Positions 7,379 to 13,452 of a DNA stretch of 13,452 nucleotides are shown here, piece after piece. The stretch lies in NCBI GenBank assembly GCA_002409145.1, contig DHUL01000040.1, forward strand, positions 2,920-16,371. The letters run 5' to 3'. A model generated the notes under the pieces. It was given only the letters and a program-made list of their open reading frames with translations. It did not search any database and was not told where the DNA came from. Position numbers and translations under genes: made by a program. Position 1 is the first letter of the stretch. Every line of letters starts with the position of its first letter. The DNA comes from Bacteroidales bacterium UBA5235 (GTDB taxonomy: Bacteria > Bacteroidota > Bacteroidia > Bacteroidales > VadinHA17).

Positions 7379-7402
7379 ATCCGGTTATACTTTTAACCGG
7401 AT
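7379..7402 (-). terminator. Hairpin terminator after the GH109 gene
   Basis: A perfect 9-bp stem is formed by ATCCGGTTA (7379-7387) and TAACCGGAT (7394-7402) around a 6-nt loop. On the minus strand it lies 18 nt past the GH109 stop and is followed by AATAAATTTTTTAC, with the T-run starting a few bases after the stem. It probably separates the GH109 gene from the hyf operon. Confidence 0.55.
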
Positions 7403-7420
7403 TAAGTCAGAACTGACAGT

Positions 7421-8884
7421 TCATACATCAAGCTGGTTGTTGCTGCCTTTGAGACCTATCACCATTGTATTTCCGCCTGCCGGGATGTTAGGGTCAACCG
7501 GGGTGTTGGCCTTCCATGAGCCGCAGGTAAAGTCTGGTACATCAATTGATGACGACCTGTTTGCAACCGACCATTCACTGAGAGGGGTGATAACGCTCCA
7601 CAGGGCTGCATCATATACATCCTGGTCGAGTGGCAGTCCGTTCCGCAGACAGTCAATCAGCCTCCAGTCCATGATGAAGTCCATTCCGCCGTGGCCACCT
7701 ATGGCCTTTGCCATCTCTCCCACCCTTTTTACGATTTCGGGTGTGTACTGAGCCTCAAGTGCAGCCTGTTCTTCGGGTTTCAGCCATGAATGGCCGAGGG
7801 CGATCTTTGCCGGAGATGGCCATTTCTGAGCTAATCCTTTGGTGCCGCTTACAAGATGTATCCTTGAATAAGGTCTCGGGCTTGAAACGTCATGCTGGAT
7901 CAAAATGCTCCTTCCCAGCACTGTCTTAACCAGAGTGGTGTTCATGTTGCCCCGGTAGCTCTTTCCGGCAAAGGGAGCATAAAACGGGTCCTCTTTCGCC
8001 AGCTGCTCCAGCTCCGGTCCCATGGCGAAGTCATTTGATGAGAGTGAGGTAAGGTATTCCATCCTGTCACCTCTGTTGATATTCATTATCTGACAGACTG
8101 GTCCCAGACCATGAGTCGGGTAAAGATTTCCATTGCGGGTATTCTCTTTCAGCCTCCACATGTCGGCATATCCGTTCTTGTCATAGGTGTAGCCCCATCG
8201 CAGATCGTGGATATAAGCCCCTTCGCCGTGCACGATGTCGCCAAAGAGTCCCTGCCGTGCCATGTTTAGTGTCAGCAGTTCGAAGAAGTCATAACAGCAG
8301 TTCTCAAGCTGCATGCAGTGTTTTTTTGTCCGTTCAGATACCTCAACAAGCTGCCAGCATTCCTCCACAGTCTTTGCAGCTGGTACCTCCACCGCCACAT
8401 GCTTGCCTGCTTCCATGGCATATACAGCCATCGGGGTGTGCCATGCCCAGGGTGTGCATATGTAAACAAGGTCAATGCCGGGGTCATCACACATAGCCTT
8501 CCAGGCTTCCTCACTGCCGCTGAAGTCCTTTGCCAGTGGCAGGCCGAACTTTGTCAGCATCGCCTGCACCTTCTCAACACGATCCGGATACTTGTCGCAG
8601 AGCGCGACTATTTCCACCCCTTCAATATGGGCCATCCGCTCGACGGCTCCGGGCCCTCTCATACCGAGGCCTATGAATCCTGTCCTGACCTTGGAGAGTG
8701 GCAGTGCGGCATAACCTGACATGTTGAAGTTCTGGCTGTGTGTGGCCATTACTGCCGCCCTGACCTCTGCCATTGCTTCGGTTGATTTTTCATGGCGGAT
8801 GCATGAGGCTGCACTGGCTGCCGTCAGAGTGCCTGCTCCGGCAACAGCAGCAGTGCGGAGAAAATTCCTTCTGTTGGTTTTCAT
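7421..8884 (-). CDS. GH109-like Gfo/Idh/MocA protein, Tat-exported, possible lipoprotein
   Basis: A 487-residue protein with an N-terminal twin-arginine motif (NRRNFLR, residues 4-10), a hydrophobic stretch and a possible lipobox ending at C28 (SAASC), so export and lipid anchoring are plausible. The Rossmann NAD-binding motif GFIGLGMRG is at 69-77. Features characteristic of glycoside hydrolase family 109 (alpha-N-acetylgalactosaminidase type, NAD-dependent) are HVAVEVPAA (162-170), MQLENCCYDFFEL (191-203), YPTHGLGP (255-262) and GGHGGMDFIMDWRLI further on. The family acts through transient oxidation with a tightly bound NAD. The substrate cannot be read from sequence; a plain sugar oxidoreductase role remains possible. 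The ATG directly precedes the Tat motif, which supports this start. Upstream 8885-9025 shows no convincing promoter match. Confidence 0.87.
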   Translation of the reverse strand: MKTNRRNFLRTAAVAGAGTLTAASAASCIRHEKSTEAMAEVRAAVMATHSQNFNMSGYAALPLSKVRTGFIGLGMRGPGAVERMAHIEGVEIVALCDKYPDRVEKVQAMLTKFGLPLAKDFSGSEEAWKAMCDDPGIDLVYICTPWAWHTPMAVYAMEAGKHVAVEVPAAKTVEECWQLVEVSERTKKHCMQLENCCYDFFELLTLNMARQGLFGDIVHGEGAYIHDLRWGYTYDKNGYADMWRLKENTRNGNLYPTHGLGPVCQIMNINRGDRMEYLTSLSSNDFAMGPELEQLAKEDPFYAPFAGKSYRGNMNTTLVKTVLGRSILIQHDVSSPRPYSRIHLVSGTKGLAQKWPSPAKIALGHSWLKPEEQAALEAQYTPEIVKRVGEMAKAIGGHGGMDFIMDWRLIDCLRNGLPLDQDVYDAALWSVITPLSEWSVANRSSSIDVPDFTCGSWKANTPVDPNIPAGGNTMVIGLKGSNNQLDV

Positions 8885-9010
8885 GGGTAAGGTAAGTTTC
8901 GAACTGTATTATGCTTGCAATATACAAAGTTCCCAGGTTATAAAACCACGGAAAGAGACAGTTGTTGTCAAGCCTGATGGATACAACAGGGAGGTGCTGC
9001 AAGCAATGAA

Positions 9011-9040
9011 CAGGACAGGCATTTCTCAGTGGCTGTCCTG
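9011..9040 (-). terminator. Hairpin spanning the stop codon of the DUF6132-like gene
   Basis: CAGGACAG (9011-9018) and CTGTCCTG (9033-9040) form a perfect 8-bp stem around a 14-nt loop that contains the stop codon (9026-9028) of the small membrane protein gene. On the minus strand no clear T-run follows, so it may be a weak terminator, an RNA 3'-end protector or a chance repeat. Confidence 0.35.
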
Positions 9041-9259
9041 CTCCGGTGGTCGCTTCCTCTTCCTGATGATATCACCTGCCAATGATCCGGCCAGGTAACC
9101 AAGCACGGCAGCCCATGGAATCATGAGATACCAGTTCGACTTGATGGTGCAGGTGCCTGACACACAGCCTACATACTTCCAGTACAGGAATCCTCCCACT
9201 GCACCAAGCAGTGTTCCGGTGATCTCCGGTAAATATCTCCTCACCAACGTACTTGTCAT
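9026..9259 (-). CDS. Small two-helix membrane protein, DUF6132-like
   Basis: A 77-residue protein with two hydrophobic segments (about 11-30 and 43-63) separated by the loop GCVSGTCTI at 31-39, and a basic C-terminal tail (RKRKRPP). The glycine-rich first helix and the cysteine pair C32/C37 in a GCxSGTC context resemble the DUF6132 family of small membrane proteins found in Bacteroidota; this is recalled from the pattern, not searched. The function is unknown. The paired cysteines could bind a metal or form a disulfide. The ATG is 5 nt after the stop of the glycosyltransferase gene, so the two are probably cotranscribed. Confidence 0.75.
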   Translation of the reverse strand: MTSTLVRRYLPEITGTLLGAVGGFLYWKYVGCVSGTCTIKSNWYLMIPWAAVLGYLAGSLAGDIIRKRKRPPEQDSH

Positions 9260-9264
9260 TAATA

Positions 9265-10386
9265 TTAGTTTGAGTTAATAACAATCCTGATCAGTTCTTG
9301 TTCCCTGACCCTTTCCTTTTCCCAGTTAAGCTCCTTACGTGCCTTCTCAGCCCCCTGCCTGAGCCGCAGCAACAGAGACCGGTCATTTGCAAGATGCTGC
9401 AGCTTCTTTGCAATTGCTTCAGGTGATAATTCATCAATCACGATCCCGCAGGCATAACTATTCACCAGTGCGGAAACCTCCGGCAGAGAGGATACCAGCA
9501 CGGGTAATCCGGCAGCAATATAATCAAACAGCTTGTTAGGCAGGCTGCAATGCTGGTTCAAGCATGTATCAGTATCAAGTGACAGACCGGCATCACAGGT
9601 CATTGTGTAACGCATCATCTCCTCCCATGGCATCCTTGGCAGGAAGATAATCCGTTCACGGGCTTCGCCTTCAAGTGCTTTTCTCCGCAGAGAATCTATT
9701 ATATCACCGGATCCGATGATAACAAGTTTTACCCCAGTGGTCCCGGGTATGGCACTTATCAGCTCCTCTGCCCCTCTGCCGCCGTTTATTCCCGACCCCT
9801 GTAAAACCACCAGCAACTCATCCTCCCCTGCTCCAAGCTCGCTCCTTTCATGTGGTGACAGGTGTTCCACTGATGGTGCCACATTCCTTACTACGACAGG
9901 GTCAACTCCGTATTCATCTCTGTAAAGTGCTGCTATTGACTCGCTTACAGTTATCATATACCTAATGCCCGGCACAATTTTTCGCTCTGCACTTTTCCAG
10001 AGGAAATGTTTGAAACGCCTCTCCCTGAGCCCGAACTGCCCGGTAAAATATTCATGTGAGTCATATACCAGTTTTTTCCTGAAGATTCTGGAGATCACAT
10101 AGCAGGGTACCAGGGTGTCAAGGTCAGAGGCCACACAGATATCAAACCGCCCTGAAAGAAGCCTGAAGAAAAGCAGGATATTAAACATCATGTACATTGC
10201 CGGCCCCTTTCTGAAAGGGACCCTGATCCTTTCGAAAGTGATCCCTGGTACTGCACCAGGCAGCCGGGCAGATGAGGCTCTTCCGACTACGGTCACGTCA
10301 AGCCCCTCCCCGGCCATAAGCAATGCCAGTTTCCGGACCCTCATATCGGTCGAAAGGTCGCTTATGACCGCTATTACTGCTTTCAT
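9265..10386 (-). CDS. Glycosyltransferase, GT4-type (GT-B fold)
   Basis: A 373-residue GT-B glycosyltransferase. The N-terminal half starts with a beta strand and acceptor-side loop (VISDLSTDMRVRKLA, 7-21) and contains FDICVASDLDTL (81-92) and LVYDSHEYFTGQ (106-117). The C-terminal donor-binding half contains LVVLQGSGI (191-199), VKLVIIGSGD (219-228) and SLPNKLFDYIAAGLPVLVSS (281-300), the equivalent of the nucleotide-sugar binding E-x7-E region, here with N284/K285 instead of a leading glutamate. It likely transfers a sugar from an NDP-sugar to a surface glycan or lipid precursor at the inner face of the membrane. Substrates cannot be assigned. A purine-rich GCAGGAA lies just upstream of the ATG. 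It is divergent from the glycosyltransferase gene at 10489. Confidence 0.82.
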   Translation of the reverse strand: MKAVIAVISDLSTDMRVRKLALLMAGEGLDVTVVGRASSARLPGAVPGITFERIRVPFRKGPAMYMMFNILLFFRLLSGRFDICVASDLDTLVPCYVISRIFRKKLVYDSHEYFTGQFGLRERRFKHFLWKSAERKIVPGIRYMITVSESIAALYRDEYGVDPVVVRNVAPSVEHLSPHERSELGAGEDELLVVLQGSGINGGRGAEELISAIPGTTGVKLVIIGSGDIIDSLRRKALEGEARERIIFLPRMPWEEMMRYTMTCDAGLSLDTDTCLNQHCSLPNKLFDYIAAGLPVLVSSLPEVSALVNSYACGIVIDELSPEAIAKKLQHLANDRSLLLRLRQGAEKARKELNWEKERVREQELIRIVINSN

Positions 10387-10462
10387 TTCCTGCCTGCCGG
10401 GTATACCTTCTGATGTTTCAGGTCATCACAACGGTTGAAAGATACAAAAGAATTTTTTTAGC

Positions 10463-10470
10463 TATGTTTG
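10463..10470 (+). promoter_or_regulatory. Putative -7 element for plus-strand glycosyltransferase
   Basis: TATGTTTG matches the Bacteroidota -7 consensus TAnnTTTG and lies 18 nt upstream of the ATG at 10489. A T-run (10453-10459) is just upstream. The nearest TTG (10435-10437) is 25 nt away, longer than the usual spacing of about 19-21, so only half of the promoter is supported. The element includes the TTG at 10468 that could otherwise be taken as a start codon. Confidence 0.4.
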
Positions 10471-10488
10471 TACATTGTGTTAAGACAG

Positions 10489-11637
10489 ATGGAGAGATCT
10501 CCCGCCAAAAGAATAGTGCATCTTGTAAGTTTCAACATTCCTTACCCTCCTGACTACGGCGGTATAATGGATGTTTTCTATAAGATCTCCGCCCTTAAGA
10601 GACAGGGTGTCGGGGTTATACTCCACTGTTTCAGTTATGGCCGCGGCCGTTCAAGAACGCTGGAACGCGAATGCCTGAGAGTACATTACTACAGGAGGGA
10701 GCTGAATCTCTTTCACCTCTTCCGCAAGGAGCCGTTTATAGTTGTATCACGCAGCAATGAAATGCTCCTCAAAGACCTTCTGACCGATAATCACCCCATA
10801 ATTTTCGAGGGGCTGCACACAACCCATTTCCTTGGCAATAAGGCTCTTGAAGGAAGGATCACTATGGTACGGACTCATAATATAGAACATGTCTATTACC
10901 GTAACCTGGCTTCGAATGAAAAGAATCCTTTCAGGAAGCTTTATTACAGCACAGAAGCCAGGAAGCTCGAACGGTATGAACCGAAGCTCGCAAGTGCCAC
11001 GTGGTTGATTTCGATTTCTCCTGGCGACACTGAGTATTTCAATTCAATGTATGGCAATGCACTGTTCGTTGGTCCTTTTCATCCTGAAGACGGATCCTTT
11101 CCCGGCGAAGGCAGAGGCGATTATGTCCTTATACATGGTGATTTCTCCACCGCTGAGAACGATGCAGCTGCCCTCTATTTATTGAAGGAGGTGGTCCCTC
11201 ACTTGAAATACCCGACCATCCTTGCCGGCAAAAGGCCATCGGCGGAACTGTCGGACAAAGCATCAGCACTAAGGCATGTCAAACTTGTTCCAAATCCCTC
11301 GCTTAGCCAGATGAATGAACTTATCGCAAATGCACAGGTATGCCTGCTTAATGCCACCCAACCTACCGGGATGAAGCTGAAGCTCATCAATGCGCTAAGT
11401 TCCAGCCGGCACGTCGTGGCTTCACCGGCAGTCATATCAGGGACAGGCCTTGGAGAACTATGCCATGTGGCTGTTAATCCGGGAGAATGGATCAGTCTGA
11501 CTGACAGGCTGATGAACGAGGATTTTACCGGCGACATGAGAGTGCAGAGAAACCTCCTCCTGAAGGAAGTGGCTGACAATGAAGTTAATGCAAAAAAAAT
11601 AGTCGAGACAATCGACAGCTACAATCCTGAACTATAA
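10489..11637 (+). CDS. Glycosyltransferase, GT4-like (GT-B fold)
   Basis: A 382-residue protein when started at the ATG at 10489 (MERSPAKR). The frame stays open to a TTG at 10468, but that codon sits inside a -7-like element, so the ATG is preferred. The N-terminal half shows VSFNIPYPPDYGG (13-25), typical of the acceptor/donor cleft of GT-B enzymes, and RTHNIEHVYYR (128-138). The C-terminal half has PTILAGKRPS (about 242-251) and GMKLKLINALSSSRHVVASP (294-313), the nucleotide-sugar binding segment. The usual E-x7-E glutamates are not obvious there, as in several divergent Bacteroidota members of this group. A role in cell-surface polysaccharide or glycolipid synthesis is likely but the sugar and acceptor are unknown. 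It faces mltG tail to tail. Confidence 0.8.
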   Translation: MERSPAKRIVHLVSFNIPYPPDYGGIMDVFYKISALKRQGVGVILHCFSYGRGRSRTLERECLRVHYYRRELNLFHLFRKEPFIVVSRSNEMLLKDLLTDNHPIIFEGLHTTHFLGNKALEGRITMVRTHNIEHVYYRNLASNEKNPFRKLYYSTEARKLERYEPKLASATWLISISPGDTEYFNSMYGNALFVGPFHPEDGSFPGEGRGDYVLIHGDFSTAENDAAALYLLKEVVPHLKYPTILAGKRPSAELSDKASALRHVKLVPNPSLSQMNELIANAQVCLLNATQPTGMKLKLINALSSSRHVVASPAVISGTGLGELCHVAVNPGEWISLTDRLMNEDFTGDMRVQRNLLLKEVADNEVNAKKIVETIDSYNPEL

Positions 11638-11749
11638 TCAAGGCTTATCATGCCGGAATTTATCATCAGTCATTATCCCTGGTTATTGTCCCGGGCACCT
11701 GGTGAATAAAAAGCCGGCCTGCACTCCGGTCATAAGATCAACCGTAATC
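11638..11749. other. Convergent intergenic region, no clear terminator
   Basis: This 112-bp gap separates the plus-strand glycosyltransferase and mltG, which converge. Only weak inverted repeats are visible, such as AAGAT (11734-11738) with ATCTT (11747-11751), and there is no T-tract next to a strong stem. Nothing else was recognised. Confidence 0.5.
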
Positions 11750-12775
11750 TTATTGGTATATCCTTCTCCTGTTAAGTTCACGCCTGTAGGCCGCGGCATA
11801 CCTGTTGTGTTCTGCCAGCGTCCGGGAAAAATGGTGATAACCCGTCCCGTCAAACCTGGCAACCATAAACAAGTATTCATGATCCTCTGCATTCAGCACT
11901 GCATCCAGGCCTGAACGTGACGGGCAGCGGATCGGCCCGGGCGGCAGACCGGAGTACTTATATGTGTTATAGGGTGACTCAACCTCAAGGTGAATGTTAA
12001 GGATACGTCTCAGAGTGAAGTCATTGACAGCGAACTTAATCGTTGGATCAGCCTGAAGCGGCATCCCTGTGGTCAGCCTGTTCAGGTAGAGTCCGGCAAT
12101 ACGGGGCTTCTCATCCTCCCTTGAAGCCTCCTCATCAACAATGGATGCCAGAACAGATACTTCAGCAGGCGTAAGCCCCAGATTTTCAGCTATAGAAGTC
12201 CGGTCATCATTCCAGTAGTCACGGTACTCCTTCAGCATTCGACGGTAGAAACCGCGAGGATCAACAGACCAGTAAAGCTCGTAAGTGTCAGGAATAAAAA
12301 CAGCTATCAGTGTTCTTATATCAAATCCGTCGGCTGAGTAGTTGGCCTCATCATGGAAGAATTCTGCAAGGGATGCTGAATCTGCCTCTATCTGTCCTCC
12401 TATCCTGCCGGCAAGCTCGTCGAGTGTACGTATATTGTTGAAGGTGACATTGACAGGCGCCTGGCGGCCCGAGCGCAGCATGTTGACCAGGCTGTTGTTG
12501 CTCATTCCGGGTTCAATGATATAGGAACCCGGCTTGACAGTCTTTCCGAAGGACTTAAGCCGGGAGGTAATTATGAAGCTTTCCCTGCTTCGCAGCAGAT
12601 CAGCGCTTTCCAGTGTATCAGTCAGGGCGCTGAAATCAGATCCGGTTGGAAGATAAATCCTGACCGGTTCATCAGGCTTCACATTCTCCCTGAGCACTAT
12701 AATCCACAGGAGCATTACCAGGACAAAGCCGGCAACAAGAAAAGTATAAAAAAATGTCAGCAATATCTTTTTCAT
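11750..12775 (-). CDS. mltG: Endolytic murein transglycosylase MltG
   Basis: A 341-residue YceG/MltG family protein that cuts nascent peptidoglycan strands at the outer face of the inner membrane and so helps set glycan length. One N-terminal membrane helix (about 5-28) is followed by a LysM-like region (about 36-100) and the catalytic YceG domain. Signatures are KPGSYIIEPGMS (81-92), FIPDTYELYW (160-169), VLASIVDEEASRE (208-220), with E216 matching the invariant catalytic glutamate of the ASIVxxE motif, LNRLTTGMPLQADPTIKFA (231-249) and YNTYKYSGLPPGPI towards the C-terminus. Length is normal for the family. The ATG is 11 nt after the stop of the cardiolipin synthase-like gene, so they are probably cotranscribed; no Shine-Dalgarno is evident. 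Confidence 0.93.
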   Translation of the reverse strand: MKKILLTFFYTFLVAGFVLVMLLWIIVLRENVKPDEPVRIYLPTGSDFSALTDTLESADLLRSRESFIITSRLKSFGKTVKPGSYIIEPGMSNNSLVNMLRSGRQAPVNVTFNNIRTLDELAGRIGGQIEADSASLAEFFHDEANYSADGFDIRTLIAVFIPDTYELYWSVDPRGFYRRMLKEYRDYWNDDRTSIAENLGLTPAEVSVLASIVDEEASREDEKPRIAGLYLNRLTTGMPLQADPTIKFAVNDFTLRRILNIHLEVESPYNTYKYSGLPPGPIRCPSRSGLDAVLNAEDHEYLFMVARFDGTGYHHFSRTLAEHNRYAAAYRRELNRRRIYQ

Positions 12776-12786
12776 CGGGTGCGAAG

Positions 12787-13452
12787 TTAATAGAGAGGTC
12801 CGAATATCCGTGCCAGTGATTCCTTGTATCTTTCCCTCCTGTTACGTTTCTCCCACTCCTCCATGTTTACTTCGGTACAGTTCTTAAGGTCCTCGGCAAA
12901 GAGCACCCCCAGGCGGAGTGCAAAGTCTTCATCATAGATCAGGGCAGTAACCTCAAAGTCAAGGTCGAAACTGCGGACATCAACGTTGGGAGACCCGACT
13001 GATGAAAAGATGCTGTCAACCAGCAGGTATTTGGAATGGATGAATCCATTGCGGTAGAGGAAGATCCTGACACCGGCCTCCAGCAATTCCGTTATATATG
13101 AGCGGGTGTTCCAGTTCGCAATTATCGAATCTGAATTTTCAGGAAAAATCATTCTCACATCTACACCACTCAGGGCGGCGGTTTTCAGGGCTGTCAGCAG
13201 GCTCTCGTCAGGACTGAAGTATGGTGAGGTGAGATAGATTGATGATTGGGCTGTGGCAATTGCCGAAAAGTAAACCTGCATTATTGTGGCCCAGTCTGTA
13301 TCGGGTCCGCTGGAGGCCACCTGAACCAGGCACCTGTTACCGGTGCGGACAACATGTTCCAGTGAACCATCCGGGGGGAGCTCCTCACCACTCACAAAAT
13401 CCCAGTCGGCCAGGAAAACCCTGTCGAGCGCTGCCACAGCTTCTCCCTCAAC
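12787..13452 (-). CDS. Cardiolipin synthase-like phospholipase D protein, C-terminal part (cut by window edge)
   Basis: The frame is open to the right edge (VEGEA at the edge), so this is the C-terminal 221 residues of a longer gene; the GTG at 13435-13437 is an internal valine, not a start. The visible part contains the second HKD motif of the phospholipase D superfamily: H139, K141 and D146 (HSKYLLVD) followed by GSPN, counted from the first visible residue. YLTSPYFSPDESLLTAL and GVDVRMIFPENSD are typical of bacterial cardiolipin synthases, which join two phospholipids at the inner membrane. The tail, with the acidic-basic stretch EEWEKRNRRERYKESLAR and a final FGPLY, also fits that family. 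The N-terminal membrane helices and the first HKD motif are outside the window, so other phospholipase D-type enzymes are not fully excluded. Confidence 0.85.
   Translation of the reverse strand, partial: VEGEAVAALDRVFLADWDFVSGEELPPDGSLEHVVRTGNRCLVQVASSGPDTDWATIMQVYFSAIATAQSSIYLTSPYFSPDESLLTALKTAALSGVDVRMIFPENSDSIIANWNTRSYITELLEAGVRIFLYRNGFIHSKYLLVDSIFSSVGSPNVDVRSFDLDFEVTALIYDEDFALRLGVLFAEDLKNCTEVNMEEWEKRNRRERYKESLARIFGPLY

Noticed and set aside
7353..7751. 132-residue open frame on the plus strand
   Set aside because: It runs through the hyfB promoter, the terminator hairpin and the 3' end of the GH109 gene on the other strand, with no recognisable motif.
8885..9010. A promoter for the GH109 gene
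   Set aside because: Several A/T-rich words such as TATATTGC are present but none matches TAnnTTTG with a correctly spaced -33 element.
10437..10444. A minus-strand -7 element (TATCTTTC read as GAAAGATA) for the GT at 9265-10386
   Set aside because: It has one mismatch to TAnnTTTG and no spaced -33 element; too weak to list as a feature.
11199..11579. 126-residue open frame on the minus strand
   Set aside because: It is antisense to the well-supported plus-strand glycosyltransferase and shows no recognisable domain.
11702..11914. 70-residue open frame starting in the convergent gap
   Set aside because: Most of it is antisense to mltG, it has no ribosome-binding site worth noting and no recognisable motif.
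13435..13437. GTG as the start of the phospholipase D-like gene
   Set aside because: The frame stays open to the window edge with family-like residues (VEGEA before AALDRVF), so the gene continues outside the window.

Overview
The window looks like a piece of a Bacteroidota chromosome, probably Bacteroidales-like. This is inferred from the gene repertoire: a GH109-type Gfo/Idh/MocA protein with a Tat-like signal, a DUF6132-like small membrane protein, and a Hyf-type complex in the order B-C-E-F-G-I. Two start regions also carry sequences fitting the Bacteroidota -7 consensus TAnnTTTG. No rRNA, tRNA, CRISPR, insertion sequence or phage gene was seen. Coding density is high and no gene-free stretch exceeds about 150 bases.

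Region 1 (about 83-7340, minus strand) is a tight six-gene operon, hyfB-hyfC-hyfE-hyfF-hyfG-hyfI, read from high to low coordinates. It encodes a complex I / group 4 hydrogenase-like membrane complex. The membrane arm (two antiporter-like subunits, one NuoH-like, one long NuoK-like) looks intact. The soluble arm does not look like a hydrogenase. HyfG lacks all four cysteines that would hold the NiFe centre. HyfI keeps only one of the four cysteines of the proximal (N2-type) iron-sulfur cluster. HyfI also carries a fused N-terminal ferredoxin-like domain with ligands for only one [4Fe-4S] cluster. This fits the 'energy-converting hydrogenase related' (Ehr) type, but with a more degraded electron path than a simple loss of NiFe. 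It is the most interesting item here. A short promoter region with a perfect 14-bp palindrome precedes hyfB, and two sets of short tandem repeats follow hyfI.

Region 2 (7421-10386, minus strand) holds a Tat/lipoprotein-like GH109-family protein, a small two-helix DUF6132-like membrane protein and a GT4-type glycosyltransferase. A hairpin terminator separates the GH109 gene from the hyf operon, so the two are probably separate transcription units.

Region 3 (10387-13452) starts with a divergent intergenic region and a second glycosyltransferase on the plus strand. It meets a convergent minus-strand pair: the C-terminal half of a cardiolipin synthase-like phospholipase D protein, cut by the right edge, followed by the endolytic murein transglycosylase mltG. 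Both of these act in envelope biogenesis, as the glycosyltransferases probably do.
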